Shown piece after piece: positions 47,070-55,066 of a stretch of 64,000 nt of DNA. Position 1 is the stretch's first letter. Every line of letters begins with the position of its first letter. Origin of the DNA: JAGNRR01 sp964409905 (GTDB lineage: Bacteria > Bacteroidota > Bacteroidia > Chitinophagales > Chitinophagaceae); assembly GCA_964409905.1 (NCBI GenBank), contig CAYPET010000006.1, forward strand, positions 1 through 64,000. Direction: 5' to 3'. The notes under the pieces are model-generated. The model made no database searches and was not told the DNA's origin. It saw only the letters and a list, made by a program, of their open reading frames with translations. A program made the translations under genes and the position numbers.

Positions 47070-47912
47070 TTATCCAATACCAATGTTATCAATCAATCGC
47101 ACACCCTCGATAAACGCTGCTGCCACCAGGCGCATGGGTATTTCATGATTAAAATCGTTAAGCGGTGTCATATTTGTGGCTTCACACAAATCAAGATATT
47201 CAGGTTCAAAACCGTTGACTTTTAGTAGTTCGTATGCCTCCTTTTTTAGGGTTGTAAACTCGGTTCCACCTGCGTTGTGTTTTACATATTGAAGTGCCCG
47301 ATACATGGCCGATGCATTTTCTAATCCATTCGGGCTAAGTAGTCGATTTCTAGAGCTCATGGCAAGACCGCTCGCTTCACGCAATGTAGGGCAGGAGACA
47401 AGGGTTGCGCTGTGATGTTTTAGTTCTATAAGTTTCCGAACTACTGCTACCTGCTGATAGTCTTTTTCGCCCATGTACAAGTGGTGGGGTTTAATCATGT
47501 TTAAAAAGACATGTAATATGTGACAAACACCTTGAAAATGACCAGGCCGATGTTCGCCTTCATAGCGTGTTTCCAGGTCACCTATATCATAATATGGAAT
47601 TGTGTCAATACCGGTAGGGTATATTTGGTCTACGGCAGGGGCAAATACAACATCTACTGAAACCTGAGATAACAATTGAAGGTCCTCAGCTAACACCTGT
47701 GGGTATTTGTCATAATCACTTTTGTCATTAAACTGTGTGGGATTGACAAAAATGCTGCATATTATGACGTCATCTTGTTCAGAAGCTGCCCTAAGCAATG
47801 ATAGATGACCTTCATGCAGAGCACCCATTGTAGGTACAAATCCAATCTTCACACCCTTATTTAGTTTTGCTAAATAAGCTTCTAGCTCTATTCTGTCCTG
47901 AATCAATATCAT
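47070..47912 (-). CDS. panC: Pantothenate synthetase
   Basis: A 280-residue ligase joining pantoate and beta-alanine with ATP. ATG 47912 (MILIQDRIELEAYL) is preferred to one 63 bp upstream because family members begin about 20 residues before GFVPTMGALHEGHLSL. The ATP-binding VPTMGALHEGH and KSDYDKYP-like DKSDYDKYP, MGEKDYQQVAVVRK and SSRNRLLSP motifs are present. It heads the panC-panD-membrane protein unit and diverges from the glycogen synthase-like gene. Confidence 0.96.
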   Translation of the reverse strand: MILIQDRIELEAYLAKLNKGVKIGFVPTMGALHEGHLSLLRAASEQDDVIICSIFVNPTQFNDKSDYDKYPQVLAEDLQLLSQVSVDVVFAPAVDQIYPTGIDTIPYYDIGDLETRYEGEHRPGHFQGVCHILHVFLNMIKPHHLYMGEKDYQQVAVVRKLIELKHHSATLVSCPTLREASGLAMSSRNRLLSPNGLENASAMYRALQYVKHNAGGTEFTTLKKEAYELLKVNGFEPEYLDLCEATNMTPLNDFNHEIPMRLVAAAFIEGVRLIDNIGIG

Positions 47913-48001
47913 GCCTAAATACGAATTGAAAGCTGTTCTTCGTGTGAAAGTCTTATATTTTTCGTAATTTCGCAAATCTTATTTTCCTAAACAATTTTTG
48001 A

Positions 48002-48838
48002 ATGACCCCAGCGCACAAGAAAAAGGTTTTATACATATCTCATGAATTTCATCCTTATAACATTGAAACTGAAATGGCGGAAACTCTGAATGAGTTATCA
48101 GTATTAAGCAATAAAGAAGGTTATGAGGTGCGGTGTATCATGCCACGCTTTGGAACAATTAATGAACGCAGACATAAACTTCATGAAGTCGTACGACTTT
48201 CTGGTATCAACATTCATGTTGATAAAGAAGATTATCCGCTGATTATAAAAGTAGCCTCGCTACCTAATGCGCGTTTGCAGATGTACTTTATGGATAATGA
48301 AGACATGTATAAAAGAAAAAGAGTGTTTTATGATACAGAAGGAAATTTTTTTGACGATAATGCGGAACGCACAATTTTCTTTTGTAAAAGTGCCATAGAA
48401 ACGGTTAAGAAATTTGGTTGGCCTCCAGACATTATTTTCATACATGGCTGGATGGGAGGTTTGATACCAGCCTTGATAAAAAATCAATTCAAAAATGAGC
48501 CGGTATTTGCCAACTCTAAAATCATTTATTCGATATCCAAAACGATTACCAGGGAGGGCCTTGGCGAGAGATTTGGTGAGATGTTGGCTAACAGTACACA
48601 GTTAAAACCTGCCATGATAACTCCGTTCAAGGGAGGAACTAATGACGATTTGTACAAAGGTGGGGCAAAAAATGCTGACGTCGTTTACCTAAGTCATCCT
48701 GAAGTATCGGCCAACATCAAAAAATCAATAAAATCGACTGGCGGCAAGAAAGTGTTAAATTTTAATCCTGAGGATGAAGATTTGAACGCTATCATTGAAC
48801 TTTATGCTGAAATTTCACCCGAAGAAAGCGACGATTAA
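48002..48838 (+). CDS. Stand-alone glycogen/starch synthase N-terminal domain protein
   Basis: A 278-residue protein matching only the N-terminal GT5 domain of glycogen synthase (KVLYISHEFHPYNIETEMAE, RCIMPRFGTINERR, IIFIHGWMGGLIPALIKNQF). The C-terminal GT-B half that binds ADP-glucose is absent, so catalysis in the usual way is doubtful. Proteins of this shape are common in Bacteroidota beside panC, and their role is uncertain. It is 10 nt before the DUF4270 gene, forming a unit with it and glmS. Confidence 0.8.
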   Translation: MTPAHKKKVLYISHEFHPYNIETEMAETLNELSVLSNKEGYEVRCIMPRFGTINERRHKLHEVVRLSGINIHVDKEDYPLIIKVASLPNARLQMYFMDNEDMYKRKRVFYDTEGNFFDDNAERTIFFCKSAIETVKKFGWPPDIIFIHGWMGGLIPALIKNQFKNEPVFANSKIIYSISKTITREGLGERFGEMLANSTQLKPAMITPFKGGTNDDLYKGGAKNADVVYLSHPEVSANIKKSIKSTGGKKVLNFNPEDEDLNAIIELYAEISPEESDD

Positions 48839-48848
48839 AATCATCTGA

Positions 48849-50264
48849 ATGAAAAATCTTTTTTTTGAGCTCAATCCCACATCAAAATCTGCGTGGGTAG
48901 GATTGTTGCTATCCTCTTTTTTGTTGACTACATCTTGCAAAGAAAATACTATTTTGCCTTCTGACTTAGTGCCATTAGTTGACAATATTAATACCTTTCA
49001 GCAAGATACCTTCACAGTAATTACCAGTACGGTTTATAAAGATAGCCTGCTTACAGGCGGCAAGTTAAACAATACCAATCGGGCTGGAGATCCAGATTTT
49101 GCGCACATGATTGGCACCATCTCAAATGATGCGGTATATGGCAAGACGGTTGGCTCATCATACATTCAAGTAAGGCCACCAGCGCCTAGTTTTAGTTTTA
49201 GCGGTACAAATCAAATTATTGATTCAGTTATATTGGCTATTAATTTTTTGGGTTCTTATGGTGATACTATTTCAGCACCAAACCAGTTTTTTTCATTGTA
49301 TCGCACAACCGACAATCTCTCCAAAGACTCCGCCTATTACGAGTCTAATGATGTAACTATTTCATCTCAGCAGTTATTGGATGCGCAACAGGTTAATTTT
49401 AATACGCTGGCAAAAGACTCGCCAGTAGTTAATGGGGTTACGTTGCGACCACAATTGCGCTTTAAGCTACCTGTGCCTTTTCGAGATAGTATTCTTGCAC
49501 AGCAAAATACAAATACGTTTGCCAGTTACGCCAGTTTTCTGGATTGGCTGGGTGGTTTTTTTGTATTGCCAGACTCTACGGCAGGTTCTACTTTGGGGTA
49601 TTTTGATACCGACAATACATCTATGTATGTATACTACCGTTATACTAATAATGGCTCTCCAGACACGACAACCGCTGTTTTTCCGTTTGATGCGACCTAT
49701 TGTAATAGATTTAATCGAATAACGCGCAACTATTCAGGTAAGTTTTGTGAGCCATTCATTGGAAATACCATTCCACAAGGAGATTCCATAATATTTATAG
49801 AGAGTGAACCGGGAATGGCCAGTCTAATTTCATTTCCTCATATCGGCCAGTTTCCAAATGCCGTGATTAATAAGGCCGAATTAATACTAACTGTCATTTC
49901 GCCAATAACCAATTACAGTGATACGGTTGCTTATAATATTCCAAATCAAATTCAGATGCTATATGTAGACGAAAATGGAGAGGATCAAGTGTTGGAGGAT
50001 TATTTATTATTAGGCTCGCAACGCGTAGGCGGATTTAGAGGTTTTTATGAGCTAGCCGGTTTGCAACGAATTCAATACAAGTTCAACATATCCCATACAA
50101 TTCAAAAAGCAGTGACCACTCAGAATAGTAATTTTGCCTTAAAATTATCAGCAGTCAGAGGCAATTTCCCGGCAAGAGGCAGAGTTATGTTGCGCGGTAG
50201 TGGTAGTGCAGTGGCATTGGAAAAACCAAAATTAAATATTATTTTCACCAAAATACAACGTTAA
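48849..50264 (+). CDS. DUF4270 lipoprotein
   Basis: A 471-residue lipoprotein (lipobox LTTSC near residue 30) of the DUF4270 family, which has features such as PLVDNINTFQQDTFTV, a LGSYGDT strand, the ITRNYSG segment and a late FKFNISHTIQKAV-like helix. Function is unknown; members sit on the outer membrane or periplasmic face. The order glycogen-synthase-like, DUF4270, glmS recurs in the phylum (from memory), suggesting a link to envelope sugar metabolism (inference). Confidence 0.82.
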   Translation: MKNLFFELNPTSKSAWVGLLLSSFLLTTSCKENTILPSDLVPLVDNINTFQQDTFTVITSTVYKDSLLTGGKLNNTNRAGDPDFAHMIGTISNDAVYGKTVGSSYIQVRPPAPSFSFSGTNQIIDSVILAINFLGSYGDTISAPNQFFSLYRTTDNLSKDSAYYESNDVTISSQQLLDAQQVNFNTLAKDSPVVNGVTLRPQLRFKLPVPFRDSILAQQNTNTFASYASFLDWLGGFFVLPDSTAGSTLGYFDTDNTSMYVYYRYTNNGSPDTTTAVFPFDATYCNRFNRITRNYSGKFCEPFIGNTIPQGDSIIFIESEPGMASLISFPHIGQFPNAVINKAELILTVISPITNYSDTVAYNIPNQIQMLYVDENGEDQVLEDYLLLGSQRVGGFRGFYELAGLQRIQYKFNISHTIQKAVTTQNSNFALKLSAVRGNFPARGRVMLRGSGSAVALEKPKLNIIFTKIQR

Positions 50265-50270
50265 AAAATT

Positions 50271-52109
50271 ATGTGCGGAATCGTAGGTTACATAGGCCCC
50301 AAAGAGGCTTATCCTATTCTAATAAAAGGCTTAAAGCGATTGGAATATCGTGGATATGATAGTGCAGGAGTTGCTTTGCTCAATGGTGAACTTACGATAC
50401 TTAAAAAAGAGGGTAAGGTTTCCGACTTGGAGCTCTTTGCTGAAGGTAAGGATAAATCAGGTACTGTTGGTATTGGTCATACACGTTGGGCCACACATGG
50501 AGAACCTTCAGATTTAAACGCCCATCCTCATGCCTCTAATTCTGCACAATTAGCCATTATTCATAACGGCATTATTGAAAACTATGCTTCACTAAAAACT
50601 GAGCTCATCAAAAGAGGCTATACTTTCAAGAGCGAGACCGACACTGAAGTATTAATGAACCTCATTGAGGATATCAAAAAGCAAGAACAAGTAGATATCG
50701 TAGAAGCTTTACGTATCGCCTTAAATGAGGTGGTTGGGGCTTACGCCATAGTCATTATTGACAAATCAAACCCCGATCAAATCATTGCCGCTCGAAAAGG
50801 TAGTCCGCTAGTAATCGGCATTGGTAACGGCGAGTTTTATGTGGCAAGCGATGCCTCACCAATTGTTGAATTTACAAAAGAGGTTGTTTATCTTAATGAT
50901 GAAGAATTTGCGGTTTTAAATCGAAATGGATCTTTCGATATTATGACCTTAGGCAATATTAAAAAAACGCCCTACATCCAGCAGTTGGAAATGGATCTTG
51001 AAAATATTGAGAAGGGGGGGTATGATACGTTTATGCTCAAAGAGATTTATGAGCAACCAAAAGTGATTTTAGATGCCTTGCGGGGAAGAATGAATGCGAG
51101 CGAAGGTTGGATAAAATTGGGAGGTGTCAGTGAATTTGCAACACGTATAAATAACGCAGAACGTTTAATCATTACCGCGTGCGGGACCTCGTGGCACTCT
51201 GGCCTAATTGCAGAATATGTAATTGAAGAATTGGCACGTGTACCTGTAGAAGTTGAATATGCTTCGGAGTTTCGGTATCGAAACCCCATTGTAAATTCAA
51301 AGGATGTCATTATTGCCATTTCACAATCTGGAGAAACTGCAGATACTTTGGCTGCTATAGAAATCGCCAAAGAAAGACAAGCATTAATATACGGCATTTG
51401 CAATGTGATTGGCAGCTCCATATCTCGCGTATCGCATGCAGGTTCCTACACACATGCTGGTCCGGAAATTGGTGTGGCCTCCACAAAGGCCTTTACTACT
51501 CAGGTAGCCATATTAATGCTGATGGCCTTGCAGTTGGCTCAGAAAAAAGGTTCAATATCCGCTTCAAGACTACGTCAGATACTTTATGAAATGGAAGAAA
51601 TTCCAAAGAAAATAAAAGAGGCGCTAGAGTTAAATGATGTAATTAAAGAAATTGCCAAGAAGTATAAAGATGCCGAAAATTTTTTATACCTCGGTCGGGG
51701 TATTAACTTCCCGGTGGCACTCGAAGGGGCCTTAAAATTAAAAGAAATTTCATATATACATGCCGAAGGTTATCCTGCCGCCGAAATGAAACATGGCCCA
51801 ATTGCCCTTATTGATGAGAATATGCCAGTGCTTTTTATAGCAACGAATAAAAGTGCCCATGAAAAAATTGTCTCCAATATTCAAGAGGTAAAAGCAAGAA
51901 AAGGCAAAGTGATTGCGGTTATCAATCATGCCGATGAGGTAATTGAAGGGTTGGCTGATGATGTGATTCGAGTACCGGAAACAGAGGAGTTACTCTCTCC
52001 ATTGGTTTCAATTGTTCCCTTACAACTTCTTTCTTACCACATTGCCATCATGCGAGGGTGTGATGTTGATCAACCAAGAAATTTGGCAAAAAGCGTCACT
52101 GTGGAGTAA
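50271..52109 (+). CDS. glmS: Glutamine-fructose-6-phosphate transaminase
   Basis: A 612-residue enzyme making glucosamine 6-phosphate, the first step to UDP-GlcNAc for peptidoglycan and lipid A. Cys2 (after Met removal Cys1) is the glutaminase nucleophile (MCGIVGYIG). The N-terminal Ntn domain (GHTRWATHGEPSDLNAHPH) is followed by two SIS domains (ACGTSWHSGL, ISQSGETADTLAA, EIGVASTKAFTTQ) and the C-terminal DQPRNLAKSVTVE. No glmS ribozyme was seen in the 6-nt gap before it. A hairpin terminator follows. Confidence 0.97.
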   Translation: MCGIVGYIGPKEAYPILIKGLKRLEYRGYDSAGVALLNGELTILKKEGKVSDLELFAEGKDKSGTVGIGHTRWATHGEPSDLNAHPHASNSAQLAIIHNGIIENYASLKTELIKRGYTFKSETDTEVLMNLIEDIKKQEQVDIVEALRIALNEVVGAYAIVIIDKSNPDQIIAARKGSPLVIGIGNGEFYVASDASPIVEFTKEVVYLNDEEFAVLNRNGSFDIMTLGNIKKTPYIQQLEMDLENIEKGGYDTFMLKEIYEQPKVILDALRGRMNASEGWIKLGGVSEFATRINNAERLIITACGTSWHSGLIAEYVIEELARVPVEVEYASEFRYRNPIVNSKDVIIAISQSGETADTLAAIEIAKERQALIYGICNVIGSSISRVSHAGSYTHAGPEIGVASTKAFTTQVAILMLMALQLAQKKGSISASRLRQILYEMEEIPKKIKEALELNDVIKEIAKKYKDAENFLYLGRGINFPVALEGALKLKEISYIHAEGYPAAEMKHGPIALIDENMPVLFIATNKSAHEKIVSNIQEVKARKGKVIAVINHADEVIEGLADDVIRVPETEELLSPLVSIVPLQLLSYHIAIMRGCDVDQPRNLAKSVTVE

Positions 52110-52132
52110 AGGACTTTAAATAAATTATAAAG

Positions 52133-52160
52133 AAGGGCTTCCCAATGGAGGCCTTTTTTT
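52133..52160 (+). terminator. Rho-independent terminator after glmS
   Basis: AAGGGCTTCC pairs (with G-T pairs) with GGAGGCCTT around CAAT, followed by a T run. It reaches the end of the convergent cobalamin adenosyltransferase gene. Confidence 0.75.
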
Positions 52161-52707
52161 ATGGTGCCCAAATAACTTCTGTACCATTGTGCTGTTGCAG
52201 TACATACCGAGAAAGTACAAATAGGTAGTCCGAAAGTCGGTTAAGATACTTTATGATTTGTTCGTCAAGTTCTTCCTGATAGGCTAAGGCTACGCAAATC
52301 CGCTCGCCACGTCGGCAAACACAACGCGCTATATGAATCTTAGAAGCGGCTTCATCACCACCAGGTAGAACAAAGTTTTTTAATGGCGGTAGAGACTCTT
52401 CCATTTTATCAATGCTAGCTTCAAGAAAATTAATTTCTTGTTCATTCAATGCCGGAATACTCATTTTTATATCCTTTTCAGGACTAGTAGCTAAATGACT
52501 ACCTAGAGTGAATAGGTAATTTTGAATTTGATAAAGTTCTGCATGAAAATCCTGGCTCAACACATCCTTGATGTTCCCAATCCATGAGTTGAGCTCATCC
52601 ACTGTGCCATAAGCTTCGATGCGGATATGACTTTTGGGTACTCGAGTACCACCAAGTAATGCCGTTTCACCCTTGTCCCCAGTTTTGGTATAAATCTTAA
52701 ATGCCAT
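52159..52707 (-). CDS. Cob(I)yrinic acid a,c-diamide adenosyltransferase (PduO/MMAB type)
   Basis: A 182-residue enzyme that transfers the adenosyl group of ATP to cob(I)alamin. Start ATG 52707 (MAFKIYTKTGDKGETALLGG) fits the family N-terminus, where TKTGDxGxT binds ATP; an upstream start would add 17 residues. The other motifs are RIEAYGTVDELNSWIG, FVLPGG near residue 120 and RRGERICVAL. A TACATTTG box ends 4 nt before the ATG. No cobalamin riboswitch or B12-dependent partner gene is nearby. Confidence 0.93.
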   Translation of the reverse strand: MAFKIYTKTGDKGETALLGGTRVPKSHIRIEAYGTVDELNSWIGNIKDVLSQDFHAELYQIQNYLFTLGSHLATSPEKDIKMSIPALNEQEINFLEASIDKMEESLPPLKNFVLPGGDEAASKIHIARCVCRRGERICVALAYQEELDEQIIKYLNRLSDYLFVLSRYVLQQHNGTEVIWAP

Positions 52708-52711
52708 TTGG

Positions 52712-52719
52712 CAAATGTA
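52712..52719 (-). promoter_or_regulatory. Promoter -7 box directly before the adenosyltransferase
   Basis: Minus-strand TACATTTG ends 4 nt before the ATG at 52707, predicting a leaderless mRNA. Confidence 0.4.
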
Positions 52720-52899
52720 CTTCAAATACCACCCTGCGTACTTACAGGATGTAGCCAAATTTATACTAACAAGCCTTTCCTAAGATTATACTGAGATAAG
52801 GGCGTACTGTATTCTTTGAAAGCGAGTGAAAAATTCTTAGAAGGGGAGTGAAAAAAATATTGATTCAAAGATAAATTGATAGGGGTTCGCTATTTTGTG

Positions 52900-53586
52900 T
52901 TATGAATTTTCTATAGAACTTTCTATAACCCCATCACGCAGTCTAATAATTCGTTTGGCCCTTGCTGCAATATCCTCCTCATGTGTTACGAGGATAATCG
53001 TATTACCCTGTTCGTTTAACGCTTGGAAAATATTCATGATTTCGCCGGATGTTTTTGAATCTAAATTACCTGTAGGTTCATCTGCTAAAATAATGGAAGG
53101 ACTATTTACCAAAGCCCTTGCAATGGCCACACGCTGACATTGCCCTCCGGATAATTCATTTGGCTTATGGTCAGCGCGGTCTGAAAGCTCTACTAATTTT
53201 AGTTTTTCACGGGCCATTTCATGTCGTTCTTTTTTACTATTTCCGGCATAAACAAGGGGTAAAGCTACATTGTCCAATGCTGTGAGTTTTGGCAATAGGT
53301 TAAATTGCTGAAATACAAAGCCTATTTCTTTTGACCGTATATCGGCTAGCGCTTCTTCTTTCAGGGAACTAATTTTTTGATTATTTAAAAAATAGTCACC
53401 CGAAGTGGCTGTGTCTAAACAGCCAATAATATTCATGAGTGTTGATTTTCCAGAGCCTGAAGGTCCCATTAATGCTACATATTCGCCAGAATGTATACTT
53501 AAATCAATACCTTTTAGCACATGTACAACCTGTTTTTCCAGAAAGTAATCTTTGATTAGATGATTGATGGTAATAACACCTTGCAT
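52900..53586 (-). CDS. ABC transporter ATPase, LolD/MacB type
   Basis: A 228-residue ATPase. Walker A GPSGSGKST spans residues 41-49, the Q-loop is VFQQFNLLPKL, the signature LSGGQCQRVAIARAL lies near residue 141 and Walker B is IILADEPTGNLDS, with switch His in VTHEED. The sequence fits the MacB/LolD/FtsE branch that powers periplasmic lipoprotein release, efflux or cell division. Its membrane partner is not next to it. It diverges from cdaA with a 38-bp gap, where the -7 boxes of the two genes abut. Confidence 0.9.
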   Translation of the reverse strand: MQGVITINHLIKDYFLEKQVVHVLKGIDLSIHSGEYVALMGPSGSGKSTLMNIIGCLDTATSGDYFLNNQKISSLKEEALADIRSKEIGFVFQQFNLLPKLTALDNVALPLVYAGNSKKERHEMAREKLKLVELSDRADHKPNELSGGQCQRVAIARALVNSPSIILADEPTGNLDSKTSGEIMNIFQALNEQGNTIILVTHEEDIAARAKRIIRLRDGVIESSIENS

Positions 53587-53602
53587 GTTGAAATGGGAAA
53601 TC

Positions 53603-53610
53603 CAAATTTA
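53603..53610 (-). promoter_or_regulatory. Promoter -7 box of the ABC ATPase
   Basis: Minus-strand TAAATTTG lies 16 nt before the ATG at 53586 and one base from the opposing box at 53612. Confidence 0.4.
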
Positions 53611-53611
53611 C

Positions 53612-53619
53612 TACATTTG
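53612..53619 (+). promoter_or_regulatory. Promoter -7 box just before cdaA
   Basis: TACATTTG ends 5 nt before the ATG at 53625, predicting a leaderless mRNA. Its last G is the first base of the GTG at 53619, which is therefore not the likely start. Confidence 0.45.
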
Positions 53620-53624
53620 TGGCT

Positions 53625-54419
53625 ATGCTTTTTCTTGTCAACGACTATTTCTCTGAACTTAGCTGGATAGAAATAATTGATATTTCACTCTTTCTGCTCC
53701 TTATTTTTCAGTTGTATAGGGCTGTAAAAGGGAGTATTGCATTCAATATTTTTATTGGTGCCCTAATCATTTATCTATTGTGGCGTGTTATTGTGTGGCT
53801 TGAGATGCCGCTTATGGGCGAAATTTTTAACAGATTGGTAAGTATTGGCTTAATTGGACTGATTGTCCTATTTCAGCCCGAGTTGCGCAAGTTTTTAATT
53901 AATATTGGTCGCAGACCAACCGGACCCTTAATTAAGCGATTTTTTAAAACTAGTGGATTAAAAAAATATATTGCCGAGGAAGAGGTAATAAATGAAAGCA
54001 TGGAGGCAATTCACAAGTTCATAGAGCAAAAAGTTGGGGCAACCCTAGTTTTTGCACGAAGCAATAAATATCAGCTGGATACAAATAATGGTGTATTGAT
54101 AAACGGTTTAGTATCTTCCGAACTGTTGAACAGTATTTTTTGTGCAGATAGCCCACTGAAGAATGGTGCCGTATTGATAGATAATAATCAGATTGTAGCC
54201 GCAGGTATCACGTTGCCTATCAGTGATAGTCAAAAAATGGCTTCACACCGTGGCTTGAGGCATCGAGCTGCCCTTGGGGCTGCAGAAAATGGCGAGGTGA
54301 TAGCTTTTGTTATATCACAGGAAACTGGTGAGGTTTCTGTAGCAAAAGATACGGTTTTAATGGAAGCCTTAAGTCTGGAAGAAGTGAAGCAGGAAATGTA
54401 TAAAGCCCTTGTTCATTAG
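53625..54419 (+). CDS. cdaA: Diadenylate cyclase CdaA with altered DGA motif
   Basis: A 264-residue membrane-bound DAC-domain protein that should make cyclic di-AMP from two ATP. Three N-terminal helices (IDISLFLLLIFQLY, IFIGALIIYLLWRVIVWL, LVSIGLIGLIVLFQ) are followed by the DAC domain (residues about 95-250). The RHR motif is intact (R212-H213-R214 in GLRHRAALG). The other catalytic motif reads SPLKNGAVLI, with Asn180 in place of the usual Asp of DGA. In DisA that aspartate is needed for activity, so this enzyme may be weak, altered or a non-cyclase; family assignment is secure but activity is uncertain. GTG 53619 would add two residues. Confidence 0.88.
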   Translation: MLFLVNDYFSELSWIEIIDISLFLLLIFQLYRAVKGSIAFNIFIGALIIYLLWRVIVWLEMPLMGEIFNRLVSIGLIGLIVLFQPELRKFLINIGRRPTGPLIKRFFKTSGLKKYIAEEEVINESMEAIHKFIEQKVGATLVFARSNKYQLDTNNGVLINGLVSSELLNSIFCADSPLKNGAVLIDNNQIVAAGITLPISDSQKMASHRGLRHRAALGAAENGEVIAFVISQETGEVSVAKDTVLMEALSLEEVKQEMYKALVH

Positions 54420-54448
54420 GACATGGGCTGGTTGCGCATCAAAGCTAT

Positions 54449-55057
54449 TTAAGAATTAGATGCGTCTCTTCTGTTTAATTCGTCACGAATTTGTGCGGCC
54501 TTAATATAATCCTCATTTTCTATAGCTTCATTCAGCAGTTCATTCAACTCTTCCGGGCTCATATCCTCAAGAATATTTTCAGGCTTATTGCTACTCGGTG
54601 CAGTTGCTGGTTCAAATGCGGCGTCTGGCTCTTCTTCTTTGTTTTTATCAATATAGCCGGCATTGCTCAAAATGCTTTCGTAGGTATAAATGGGCGCATT
54701 AAATCGGCTTGCCATTGCCAACGCATCGGAAGTTCTTGAGTCAATTTCTTTTTCGCCATTAGGTGAGTTGCAAACTAGTTTAGAATAAAATATACCCTCC
54801 TTCAGTTTATATATCACCACTTCTTTCAACTCGATATGAAATGTGTCCATCATATTTTTCATCATATCGTGAGTCAATGGTCGGGCATTTTTGACATCCT
54901 CCAATGATACAGCTATAGCCTGTGCCTCGGCATGACCGATGATAATAGGTATTCGACGCACTCCGTTCACTTCACCAATTACCACCGCGTAGGAGTGGGA
55001 TCCACTAATGCTATTAGTTAGCGCAACAATCTCAACCTCTATTTTATAGCCACTCAT
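54449..55057 (-). CDS. Bifunctional nuclease (DUF151) protein with UVR domain
   Basis: A 202-residue protein. Residues 1-135 are the bifunctional nuclease (BFN/DUF151) domain (VVIGEVNGVRRIPIIIGHAE, SRTSDALAMASRFNAPIY). A disordered linker leads to a C-terminal UVR (UvrB/UvrC) motif at about 165-200 (ELNELLNEAIENEDYIKAAQ). The domain has RNase and DNase activity in plant relatives; the role in bacteria is not established. It is 9 nt after etfA and the last gene of the etfB-etfA unit, an arrangement worth noting. Confidence 0.85.
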   Translation of the reverse strand: MSGYKIEVEIVALTNSISGSHSYAVVIGEVNGVRRIPIIIGHAEAQAIAVSLEDVKNARPLTHDMMKNMMDTFHIELKEVVIYKLKEGIFYSKLVCNSPNGEKEIDSRTSDALAMASRFNAPIYTYESILSNAGYIDKNKEEEPDAAFEPATAPSSNKPENILEDMSPEELNELLNEAIENEDYIKAAQIRDELNRRDASNS

Positions 55058-55066
55058 CTTATTTAT

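Noticed and set aside
50265..50270. glmS ribozyme before glmS
   Set aside because: Only 6 nt separate it from the previous gene and no catalytic RNA fold is possible there.
52708..52899. Cobalamin riboswitch before the adenosyltransferase
   Set aside because: No B12-box-like sequence; a promoter box abuts the ATG instead.
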